The notes below the pieces were generated by a model, which saw nothing but the letters and a program-made list of their open reading frames with translations, did no database searches and was not told the origin of the DNA. Positions 36,121 to 46,163 of a DNA stretch of 64,000 bases are shown here, in pieces; within the stretch, counting starts at the first letter, position 1; each line of letters opens with the position of its first letter. The DNA is from Butyriboletus loyo (taxonomy: Eukaryota > Basidiomycota > Agaricomycetes > Boletales > Boletaceae): the NCBI GenBank assembly GCA_038093515.1, contig JBBPSI010000070.1, forward strand, positions 54,515 through 118,514, in the 5' to 3' direction. Both the position numbers and the translations under genes were made by a program.

Positions 36121-36362
36121 TGCATAGCTCGCGGGGGCTGACTGGGAAGAGCTTACTTATACTATGTTACTACGTTTTAACTTGATGATATGAACAATGC
36201 GTGGGCAAGAACGTTGAAAAGTCGTGTTTAATACCCGTGTACATGAGACTACAGGTCGCGATTTCATAACGAACACGTGAGACTGGAGGAAACAGACCAG
36301 AAAGCAAGATAGCTGACGAAATAACTCAGGCATGAAGAAGGTATACATGACATCGAAATCAC

Positions 36363-37616
36363 TTAGCCCGTTCTCAAGCGCCACATCCCGTTCTTGCCTG
36401 CGATCAATCCTAGCCATCCCTTCTTTCCGCGAAGGAAATCGACTCGCTTCACGCCTTCCATCTTCTCGTCTTCATGACAGCAACGTTCAAAGTATGTGCG
36501 TGTGAGGACTTGTCGATCCTCGTCGTCCAGTTCGTTGTTGTAAAAGTCGTATTTGGTTATTGGCTTGTTCAGCGCGGCGAACAGCTGCTGGAAGAAGTCT
36601 GCTAGGGAGATGTATGGAGCGCCATTCGCCCTGATATCGATATACCAGGGCAGACGTGAGTGATAGAGCCGCATGTACTGGGTAGGCGGGCGTGTGACAG
36701 AATGATCCATATCGCTCGCAAGCAGAGGACGATCGATTTCTCGGAACATGAGCGTCAGGGGCTCGCGACGCAAATCATATGTTGTCATTGGACGAGACTT
36801 GTTGTAGCAGAGAAATGGATGGAGGTCCAGCTTGGAGCTATCGACGAAATCTGCAAAGTGATAAACAAACACAGTATGTGCCTGAAATGAACGTTGACTG
36901 ACCGTCCAAACTCCGTACGGGGTTGGACCAACTGCGCAACATGGATGCAAACCCAGATTTGAATTTGAAATCGTGTCTCCAGTGCTGGGGACGTTCGTGG
37001 AACATCCTGTGCGGGATGCGAGCGCTCGCAGAGATCGGGCGCGAAAGGGTCGATGAGGGCGTATGCATGTCGGGAGCGCGTGGAGCGAACTGATGGACAT
37101 CGGGCATCCTGGTTGGGATATCTAAGGGCGACAGATCGCCCTGCAACGGCCATGGGGAATGTTTATATTGAGAATGTGATCTCTTGTGGGAGCCTTGTGG
37201 TGGATTTGGTAGGGTTTGCGCTCTCTGGTGCGCAAATGGGTCGTGCGATTGCATCTCAGAGTGAAGAGGCTGATGTGGGATGTATGGGCTCGGCCCCGAT
37301 TGCTGCGGATAAGGTGTGGTATCATAGGGCCTCCGCCATGCAGGACTCCGATCTTGTGGGCCGGGGAAGGAGGGACTGCGATGATTGTGTATGAGTTAGC
37401 TGGGCAGGGAATGTGAAATGTGCGTGAAACATACTCGGGGAAGGGTAATCCCCAAGAAGGCTGCATCATACCAGTGGGTGCTGTATGGGGCACTGGTCCA
37501 CTGGGCATAACAGCTGCGCCCGGAGGCGGCGGAATACCAGCGCGTGGGGCCTGAGAGCCCATGTTTGCATCCGCCAGTGGGGGCATGTCGTCCCAAGCTC
37601 CCCAAGGGTTTGCCAT
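36363..37616 (-). CDS. DUF6699 domain protein
   Basis: Three exons (37616-37435, 37375-36903, 36850-36363) close to 380 residues. The first half is Pro/Ser/His-rich and probably disordered (GIPPPPGAAVMPSGP, PSPYIPHQP). A basic SGFASMLRSWSNPVRSLDD stretch leads into the C-terminal domain of about 160 residues. That domain has KLDLHPFLCY, TYDLRREPLTLMF, LPWYIDIRA, GAPYISLADFFQQLF, RTYFERC and RVDFLRGKKGWLGL, the pattern of DUF6699, a family common in Agaricomycetes and without a known function. Intron 1 interrupts a codon after PFP; intron 2 lies between RSLD and DFVDSS. Confidence 0.85.
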
Positions 37617-38698
37617 GGTGAGGCGTCAATTGGCGGAAGAACAGAGGATGGACTTGACTTTATCGGAACAAGTCGATATCGATTTGCTGTGTCACCTAGG
37701 CGATGCGAAGATGGCAGCTGCAACAACGGCAGCCCGCCCACTGAGAGCGATATTTCAAAGTGATTCTGCGGTGCTAGACCTGCTGTTTCCGCAATGTTCA
37801 TCAAACAATGAGTCCTAGAAAGCCATCGGCGATGCTGATTCGCGCAATGGGTCGGCTCAGTTTCAAGCAAGGCCCTGACTCGCTGTGAATATTTACTGTG
37901 TCAGCTGAGGAAACCTAAAAAGGCAATTGCTGTGAACACCGCTATTAAATATTAATTGACGTCGGACACTCGGAGCGGCTCTCGGTGTAGCCAGCAACTT
38001 CGAGCTCGGATAGCACAAATACAGCGTGAAACAATTGCTACGAAAGGCAAGGCAAAAATGACGCGAGAGAACGTCAGGCGGAACGTAGGGAGACTCGGGT
38101 GGGTGAGTAGCGAGGAACCAGAGATTGGAAGTGCAAATTGTGTATTCGATATCATGGTGAATGGTTTGGATTCTTGAACGGAACAAGAACCATCATGTTC
38201 CGTATCTGAAGCTGAAACAGACTTGACTTGATGATAGCTGGGCGTCCGTATGGTCATTGCGTTGTACTCCAAAAATTGAATACATCCGTGCCGATCTAGG
38301 TGGCATTCCTTGCAGCAGGCTTCATTGCATCGCTGTTACCATTCGGACCTCGCTGAAAGACAGCGCTGTATCCGCTAAAATTCTTGTGAACCTCGACGAT
38401 TCTTGCTTGCAATCTTGTAGAGGCTATCTATTCCTAATTTTGTCTCATCACTTGAGAGTGGCTGAGCGCATAAGAAAAACGTCCCTACAAAACGATGGAG
38501 TTCATACTACCTGGGCCTGTTAAAGTTGGACCACAGTCGCCAATGTTTCATAGCTGGAGAGTCATCATGTTCTATTGTTTCGGGTTTAAATATAGGAACT
38601 AACACTGATTGGCATGCATAGTGTATACCAAGGGCAGAAGAACAGACTAAATCATACTAAATCATACGAACGCTGATGATCCTGAACTGTAGCAAACA
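37617..38698. other. No recognisable gene
   Basis: Upstream region of the DUF6699 gene and downstream region of GTPase A. Only short unsupported frames. Confidence 0.45.
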
Positions 38699-40243
38699 CT
38701 ACATCATTATGCAATCTTTAAGCCAGCTGAAATCGTGTCCACCCCGAGCAACTTCGGATTGAGCCCCCCACTGGTTCGCTCTATGGTCTCCTTCCTTCCA
38801 ACGCACCTGCCTATCAGCGGGGTAGGTTCCCCAATCACAACCGGCTCTTGCTCCGTGCTGCTCAGTTACCGAATTTTCCGTTTCCCCGCGTATCAGCCGT
38901 CCCCCACCGCATTGAGCACTCTGCAGAGCAACATGGTCGGTTTGAATGCCCGCCTGAGGCTGTCTCCTCGCTAGTGGCGAGTGGACCTCTCCACAGTGTC
39001 TTTCCCTCCCCTGCAAGTCATAGGAGTAAGGTCCGATCTCTCGTTGTCTGGTTTCCGCGCGTACTGGCTGTCTCCCGTCGTGCCAAGCACCCGGCAGAGA
39101 AACATGGTCGGTTTGGGTCCTTGCATCAGGCTGTCTCTTCGCTAGTTGCGAGTGGACCTCGCGCTGGACCTGCGCGAGCGTCCTTTCCAGTCTTCTCCGA
39201 TCGCTCTCGGCTTTCGCCATCTTGTGTTGCAGTTCTCTACGCTCTTGTTCCAGCTCCTCTTTCCAAGCCCGATCGTTCGCCTTCTCAGCCTCCCCCATCC
39301 ACTTCTGCAAGTCGTCCAGTTCTTCTGCATGTTTCTCCTGCATCTTGGTCATTTCTTCGGCAAGCACAGCGCCGGCGGACGTCTCGTTAAACTTCTTTCC
39401 TCCATTCAACTCACGCTCCAGTTGTGTTGTTATCGGCGGCAGGTGAATGAGCTCAGAGATGATCTCCTCTGCAGAACCGAGATTGTTATCGTGACGAAGC
39501 ATCTTAGCTCTGCCGTCGAGAAGAGGTTTGAAGGTCTCGTTCGCTAGGGCTTCTTCCCGATCCTTTCCTTCTTGCTCGCCGACGCGGCTCCAGTTCGTAG
39601 TAACGATGCGAACATTTACGAGGTTTTCGTCTCCGCATAGCGCGCGGAACATCCGCAGGTTCTTTAGTGAAGTACCACCGACTCGTGGATCCGAGATGCG
39701 ATGCATGTAGATGAGACCGTTGAGCTGCGGTCGTGGGCTATGGATTCTACGATCACAAAGTTGTACCTTGAGACGAAGCGATTACCTTACCCAGCCTTGG
39801 GCCCCAAACAAAGTGAGATCATCTCCAGGATGTCCGTGTCAGTAACACCCCGGGAATCGTCAAAACCTGGTGTATCGATGAGCACGACTGTACGGCCAGT
39901 CTTCTGATCAACATATTGAGCTGTCTGGATGGTGGATGTTTCAGAGGTGGGACCATGTCCGATATTGATCGCATTGTCTCCGGTAAGATGATGGATGAAC
40001 TGCAGGGTGAAATATAAGCTTGAGTCGGATCAAAGTCACCGTTACTCACTCACCGTTGACTTCCCTGACACACGGCAAAAACGTATTCAGCTGGAATACT
40101 TTCAGCATCAAGGACAAACGCACCGGTCCCAGTGACGCCCATGACCCTGTAGGTTCACTTTAGCTAGGATCAACACAGTACGCATAAGAGGGTACATACG
40201 CAATCACCACAGGGGTAATATCTTGGTCATCGACCTTCTGCAT
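38699..40243 (-). CDS. CaaX-tailed coiled-coil P-loop GTPase A
   Basis: Five exons (40243-40200, 40146-40124, 40064-40054, 39999-39791, 39737-38699) close to 441 residues. The G domain has the P-loop GVTGTGKST (G1), FIHHLTGDN, LIDTPGFDDSRG (G3) and VRIVTTNWSRVGEQEG, where TTNW takes the place of the usual NKxD. The conserved IYMHRISDPRVGGTSLKN segment lies between G3 and TTNW. Residues about 200-300 form a charged coiled coil (EEMTKMQEKHAEEL, ELEQERRELQHKMAKAES). The tail contains two related segments with HSxLAxRQPxAxxQTDHV and ends CIMM, a CaaX prenylation box whose final Met favours farnesylation. The P-loop is assembled from a 23-nt and an 11-nt exon. Resembles AIG1/GIMAP- and septin-like GTPases. 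The predicted site is a cell membrane. It reads toward the DUF6699 gene and away from the Crinkler-like gene. Confidence 0.86.
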
Positions 40244-40967
40244 AGCTCGACAGCGTGTGCAATACAAGATGGAATGCGATAAATGGTTTGAGGTTGAGAA
40301 AAAGCGAATTCGGGAGGGTGGAACAGTGGAACACGATGTCGTTCCAGTCACCCAACTAAACCCCAAACCCTCAGGTTGAGGCGTGTGCCCCAGATACCAC
40401 GCTTCCACCTGGAATGAGGTAATAGGTATCGTCATTGAATCGGGTTCCATTCCAGAGATGGATCATCGCCATGAGGCAAGGCAACTATAATATTACCTCA
40501 ACCGTGTTATCTGAGCTTGAATCTACAACTCCACCGGCCAATGGCCGCAGTCAGCTGAGCGTGACTGCCACTTCTCAATCGCTTCGAAAGTACGCCCTTC
40601 CGTACTTACTAGGCAACCTAGCTTGGGGCCCGGCCCATCAGGGAAATATGTAAGCGAGCGCGTTGCTGTCAATTTGACGAGTTCACGTCAAGTCCAACAA
40701 TTCAATGATGAATGGAATGCAAACTTACTATCTCAAGGTCTCTGAAATAGCCTATTGCAGATTTACAGTGTCCTTGGACTTCTCTTGTGCTTCGTACCGG
40801 GCCTATGACTCAAGTTCGCCGTGACCCTGTGGCAGTACTTGAACACCTGTTCTGGCTTACATAATATACACCACTATTGTCCAAGCCTTGTCTTCTCTTA
40901 AAGTACTGTCTCTTCTCCCGAATCTTCTTATTTCCGACTCTTGTCTTTCCGTTCATGGTGCCACAGC
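40244..40967. promoter_or_regulatory. Intergenic region between divergent GTPase A and the Crinkler-like gene
   Basis: The 724 bp separates two outward-reading starts, so it should contain both promoters. I see no other gene in it. Confidence 0.4.
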
Positions 40968-43055
40968 ATGGATACACTTAGGCTCCAGTGTTGGATCTAC
41001 GGTGAAGACTTTGACGCCGTTTTTCCTGTCGAGTTATCAAGGACAGAGACCGTCGGAGCCCTCATAGAAGCTATGCATGATGACACGTTCGATGGTATAG
41101 ATGCGCGTAATCTTAGTCTCTACTCCATCCCCATGCCTGATGATGAAGACTTTGAAGCCACGCTCGAGAAGTGGACGTTCGAAGGCAAACAACACCTCGA
41201 CTCGCGATGCAAATTATCCGGGCTCTTCCCCTCCTCTGGGGAGGGGGAGTGGTTCATCATCGTCACTGCTGGGTCTGTAGTCACAATACCAATCAAGTCT
41301 TCCCCGTCAAAATTTCGAACACGGGGATTGTCGCGGATCTCAAAGAGGCCATAAGAAACAAGAAGCTGGTGGGTTTCCGTGACGTCGACGCCGACGCTCT
41401 CGAGCTTTACAAAGCCTCCCTCCCAGATTGCAAAGATGTCGAAGACAAGCTTAGAATGATCATGTTGGGAGACCAACCACGTCTCGGCCCATTGCAGAAA
41501 TTATCCGGGCTCTTCCCTCTGGGGAGGGGCAGTGGTTCATTATTGTCAACGCACCCAGTTTCGGTGCGTGTTTGTATTCACGACAGTGTTGATTCGTACT
41601 TACCCAGGCTCCGGGTATTGTATCGCAGGATACATGTTTGTAGCTGTCCCTTCTGCCGTCCACTCGCCATTGAAGTATATCCAGGCGTGGAATCACAGTT
41701 CGAGAAAGAGCCTTTCGGAGCGAGGAGAAGTCTCAAATTTCAAGACCTTACAGTCGACCGATTGCAGGTTGAGTGGACCCGACCCCCTAACGGCGCTTCC
41801 ACCATCCCAGTCACGCTACTGCACCCCGTCTTCGGCCAGTTCGTCGACGACTGTCGCACCCATGAGCCCACCAGCGCTGATAATACCTCTGTTTTGGAAC
41901 TTTCCTTACAAATGTCCCAGTTCTTCGCAAACGAGAGCCAGCGACAGGAAGCATTTATCGACATCTTTCGTCGCCGTAGCATAGGGATGGTATCCAGCTC
42001 CATTTCTGGTTACCACACCGATGGAGATGTGCACGTAAACGGTCGTCGGTACACGATCTTGGAGGTGAAAGCTGAAGTCGGTTCTAAAGGCGCCGAGCCT
42101 TACTGCCGAGCAATACTCTACTACATAGGAGGAAGCAAAACGAGGTGGAGAAAGCCCTCATGAAAGGCGCGCAGTTCAGCTTTCCTTGCCTCATAATCAC
42201 CCTCTTTGGTGGGTTTTACTGCGAATCCGCTTCCCCCTCCGCTGATGAAACACCCCAGGCCCTCACCCCAGTTTCTCGGTCGCAATCTGGACTAACCGCC
42301 CCAATTACCAAAATCTCTCCACCGTTCTGCCTTTGTTCTGGCACCCGACCGATACCATATTGCGCCGATCTGCCGCTCACCATATCGGTACATTCACGAA
42401 GGCCCACCAATCACTAAAGGAACTCTACGAGAAGTTTTATCAGGCGCCTGCAGACTTCAAGGACTTGCAGCCTGTGTTTCCGCATCCTCGCTGCTACACG
42501 AGCCTGGATGGGGAGAACCAGGTTCGTTTCAGGTACATCCGTACTCTGGAAGCTAGCAAGCTGCTCTTCGTCGTGAAGACGGACGCTGGCGAGCAACTCT
42601 GCGTCAAGTTTATGCAGACATACGTTCGGGTGGTGCATCAGCAGTGCGCAGCCTGGGGAATCTCACCATCGCTAAGGGGACTCGATGTCATCCCAGGAGG
42701 GTGGCACATGGTCGTCATGGATTTTCTCGAGGAGTACAAATGTCTTCATGATGTTAAGCACAGCCTCTCCCACGTACAGAAAGACAGGCTGAGAGACGAG
42801 CTTAGAAGGAAGCTAACAGATCTTCACCAGATGAATTTGGTGCATGGAGATGTATGTGATGCTAACCTGATGGTGACGACGGACCGATTGGGATGGATGT
42901 TGGTCGACTTGAACTGGTCGGGCAAGATTGGCGAGGTACGATATCCCATGAACGTGAATCGTGGACTGGGTTTGCGACGACCGGAGGGTGCGCTTGACGG
43001 CAAGTTGATTCTCGCTGACCACGACATCGAAATGTTAGACTACTTGTTCCAGTGA
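40968..43055 (+). pseudogene. Crinkler-like protein: two ubiquitin-like headers plus kinase domain, frameshifted
   Basis: The start at 40968 opens a header like the ubiquitin-fold N-terminus of fungal and oomycete Crinklers (LRLQCWIYGEDFDAVFPVEL, NLSLYSIP, CKLSGLFPSSGEGEWFIIV). A second header follows with no linker and in another frame (TNQVFPVKISNTGIVADLKE, LSGLFP). Its LSGLFP motif lacks four bases relative to the first header, shifting the frame again. A middle domain (DGDVHVNGRRYTILEVKAE) ends near an A-run at about 42138 where one extra base shifts the frame. An intron at about 42209-42250 then restores a kinase-like part: LLFVVKTDAGEQLCVKF, MVVMDFL, LVHGDVCDANLMV (catalytic HGD) and LVDLNWSG (metal-binding D), ending at 43055. 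In intact relatives such kinases are effector or conflict proteins. I call it a pseudogene, though base-calling errors could mimic this. Confidence 0.62.
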
Positions 43056-43261
43056 CTTTGGGCTGTTTACGACGTAAACAAGCCGCGTCCAAATAACCGA
43101 GTAGAATGTATCGGACATCGCATCAGCAAAAGTGCAAACTGCCTGGCTGAGACTATTTCGCCTAGAGCCAGCCCTTCTAGCCAGTCACAGTAGTTGCTAG
43201 AATCTGTCGACGCCAGGCACCATTACTAGTGCCAGTCCGCCTACCAGATTGCGATCATTAA

Positions 43262-43351
43262 TATCACATAATCATCCACCTAAGGCTGACAAGTTTCAAC
43301 TTCAAGTGCCCCATGTCTACTTGAGGCTCCTCGACCTTCTTCTCTAATTCT
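43262..43351 (-). pseudogene. Remnant of a CaaX-GTPase C-terminal region
   Basis: The stretch matches the 3' end of GTPase C (60186-60275): both have a TATCACATAAT start and the antisense of the final coiled coil (AAGTTTC.ACTTCA, CCTCGACC.TCTTCTCTAATTC). Homology stops at 43351 and passes directly into a copy of the GTPase promoter, so about 1.1 kb of coding sequence is missing between them. Confidence 0.65.
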
Positions 43352-43353
43352 AG

Positions 43354-43760
43354 AAGGAGAACACCTCAAACCCCATGAGGCCTGTGTTCAAATAACCCAT
43401 GTACGTGCATCACCCCCTTCCATCATGTCCTGTGTGATACATATTATTACGTAATTGTACAGCTGATCGTACAAAAGTTCAAAACGACCTAGTCGGCACA
43501 CCTCGACCTCACGGTGTAACCATAACCTAATAAGCCCTTGGCTATCAATGGCCCACTTGCATGACGTATATGCACAGCTTGTAAGTTTTCCGAGTCCAAG
43601 TGTCCACCAAGACACCCGGAACATGTACCTCAACATGAGGGCTTGGGGTTGAGTTCGCTGACGAAAGCATGTTCCACCACTTCTAACTCCCAGCTCTACT
43701 TCTTCTCAAACCGCTCGTCGCATTCCGGTCAACATCACACACTCTGCCAATCTGCAAAAA
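43354..43760 (+). repeat. Copy of the GTPase C/D promoter region
   Basis: Long near-identical stretch shared with 61430-61865: GAACACCTCAAACCCCATGA, CCTCGACCTCACGGTGTAAC, AGCTTGTAAGTTTTCCGAG and CTAACTCCCAGCTCTACTTC occur in the same order and orientation. No GTPase start codon or exon 1 follows it here. Confidence 0.8.
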
Positions 43761-44241
43761 AGGAAAGTGGGGGTAGCGCTTGACATAAATTTGTAGTCGA
43801 TGTAGCGTTATGTCGTCAACAGTACCGTCACCGTCACTACGTCCACTATTGTAGCCAATTGCAGTCATAGCCCATTTCAAAATGCCGTAGCAGGGTAATT
43901 CTTCGGTATACAGGTACTTTGAATATGAATATGCATCTTTGATCACAAACTGTTCAATTTGGCAGGTGCTGTGGTTCATTACAACTCCTCAATTGCCTCG
44001 TCGAAAAAGAAAAAAAGAAAGAAAGTGTTAGCAAAAAAAACAGTGCTCCACCTCAGGTTCAAACTCCGAACGTTTGCAAGATGGTAGTGTTCCGAAATGG
44101 GCATCATGTTATGAGCCGAATTGCTAGCTTGCTCGCCTTGTGTCCTGCTTTCTCGCTTTACTGGCTCTCTCCACGAGGTACGTCGACGTCGCAGCTCCAC
44201 TATAATATCATATTATTTATATCCCCCATTTCCAGCTTTTC

Positions 44242-45831
44242 ATGTCACGAAGCATGACCGAATCAGATTCCACTCGATGCTCGCGTTCGTTAGGCTTTCT
44301 AACGAATTTAGTAAATGAAGTGAAACACAGCACTCCCGAGCTTGACACCCTCAAGCCGCGTTCAGATTTCATGTCCTTTTATTACAGAGTCGCCACGGTT
44401 TTCAGACACCCTGCTCAACTCGCACCCATATTTCTTGACTGTTGCTCGCTTCTCCATTCCCTTTGGGATGAGAAACGCTCAGGACCCAATTTTATCGCGC
44501 CCATGTCAAGCCTCACGAAGCGACCATCGGGACGTTTGTCAAGATTACTTCTCCAGCATAGCAGACATCTGCCGAAGTACGAGTCTGATGACGCGTCACC
44601 CTCCCGGGAGAGTAACCCTCAGACTGTTGCAGTCATACATTTGAGCAAAGTTCCGCGGGAGAGCATGAAAGCCGACCTTCATGGCCTCATGTCTCTGCTC
44701 CTTTTCATCGAGACTCTCATTTTCATCCTCCTGCCATCTTTTTGGAACCGTGTTTTTGCTGTCATCGGCACCTTTGTGGTCTGCGCGTACGCCTCCTTAA
44801 GTGGAGACGGTACGCTCACTCTTCTCCGAGGATCCAAGGAAACGCACCACGACTCCTCGGCTCCCGACTCGAACTCCTGTGCAGTGTTGTTGGGCGAGGA
44901 CTTGACTGTTGTAGTCAAAGGCCCCGAGGTCGTCGTCGAGGCAATCACAAATGGTGGCTTCCACTTATCTCGCACGTTTGTGGATCCACTCCATCGACAG
45001 ACTTGGAATGATGTTCGCGATGCCGCACTTGAAGGGTTCTTTCAAGGACTACTCTATTCGATGATTTTGCTGTTAGTCCGGTTGCTTTGTCGTTCACCGT
45101 TCAATCTACTTCCTACCAAACTCCTGGGCCTGCCCCTGATAATCCCCATTTTGAAGACGTGCGGCGGAATCCTGTGGACAATGTTTCAGCGTTTCTGTGG
45201 TTCCGATGCTACCACTGAAAACCAGACTAAAGCGCTGAAACCGATAAGCATAGAATTCCTCAGAATGATGATGAGGGGAGTCCCCTTTGGCGGATTTTTA
45301 TTGGTGTGCATGTACACCTCGGCAGGGAATTACGTGCCCCGGCTAGAGGACTTGGTTCAACTCGCATTCCTCCTCAACCTCCTCCCCTTTGTGTCCCTCG
45401 CAGTCATCCTTTCGATCCCATCTCAAAACTATCCTCTACAGGCCGCCAAGTTTCTTGATGTCCTGGGTAATCCACCGGTGAAGAAATGGCGGTTCAACAC
45501 GCCCGCTGCCGCTGCGACATTCCAGTGTCTCGTGCTTTGCGACGGTCTCGTTCGCCCTACCAAGGTCATTGACGTCAGAGGCGTGTTGGACACTCTCATT
45601 TTGGATCAGAGGAACGTTTGGGGTGCCTGGAAGGCGAGAGTTGGTGATCGCGTCGCACACGAGGAGGATATTTCCTTCGCCCCCACCCTCCCGACGTTCC
45701 GCGACAAAAGACACCAGATCCAGCTCAAAAAATACCTTGACGAAGCCAGCTGTGCATATAACAGATATCGTGACACGTATCCTATTAGTAGTAATTCATC
45801 GGAGCAGGCTCTGCAACGTCCCACAGCTTAG
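44242..45831 (+). CDS. Polytopic membrane protein of unknown function
   Basis: A single uninterrupted frame of 529 codons. About 150 hydrophilic residues are followed by hydrophobic segments that look membrane-spanning: LMSLLLFIETLIFILLPSFW with RVFAVIGTFVVCAYASL, FFQGLLYSMILLLVRLLC, LLGLPLIIPILKTCGGIL, VPFGGFLLVCMYTSAG and LVQLAFLLNLLPFVSLAVIL. A loop of about 75 residues between the second and third segments is rich in Val and charged residues. The C-terminal 120 residues are soluble and end in a Ser-rich stretch. I recognise no family. Its position between a Crinkler-like gene and the Hsp70-AAA gene makes it a candidate island member. An upstream exon cannot be excluded. Confidence 0.72.
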   Translation: MSRSMTESDSTRCSRSLGFLTNLVNEVKHSTPELDTLKPRSDFMSFYYRVATVFRHPAQLAPIFLDCCSLLHSLWDEKRSGPNFIAPMSSLTKRPSGRLSRLLLQHSRHLPKYESDDASPSRESNPQTVAVIHLSKVPRESMKADLHGLMSLLLFIETLIFILLPSFWNRVFAVIGTFVVCAYASLSGDGTLTLLRGSKETHHDSSAPDSNSCAVLLGEDLTVVVKGPEVVVEAITNGGFHLSRTFVDPLHRQTWNDVRDAALEGFFQGLLYSMILLLVRLLCRSPFNLLPTKLLGLPLIIPILKTCGGILWTMFQRFCGSDATTENQTKALKPISIEFLRMMMRGVPFGGFLLVCMYTSAGNYVPRLEDLVQLAFLLNLLPFVSLAVILSIPSQNYPLQAAKFLDVLGNPPVKKWRFNTPAAAATFQCLVLCDGLVRPTKVIDVRGVLDTLILDQRNVWGAWKARVGDRVAHEEDISFAPTLPTFRDKRHQIQLKKYLDEASCAYNRYRDTYPISSNSSEQALQRPTA

Positions 45832-46163
45832 CCAACCCCTGTCGATGCGCATTGCTATTCAGCTACAGTATGTACTATAATATGCACCATACGTTTGTCC
45901 TATTCGACGTCTTCCTACCACCATTACGTTACCCATTTTATGCTACTCCGCTCCGTGAAGCAGCAGGTGCAATACATAGGACTGCACGGTACGATGTATT
46001 AGATCCGCATGACAGCGTTTTCTACGCTCAACAACTCGATCGAATCACTTGCTAGGCATGGATCCCTTACATTGACGCAACTGGTAGATGACTACAACTA
46101 TGGTTACATTGACACGGTGACGAAGCACGATAAATCTGAGACTTTTGATACCTATTCGCTAGG
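45832..46163. other. No recognisable gene
   Basis: Convergent 3' flanks of the membrane protein gene and the Hsp70-AAA gene. Confidence 0.5.

Noticed and set aside
39146..39547. 133-codon plus-strand frame rich in Leu, and its mirror at 62569-62970 on the minus strand
   Set aside because: Antisense shadows of the GTPase coiled coils; the Leu-rich strings are complements of Glu/Lys/Gln heptads.
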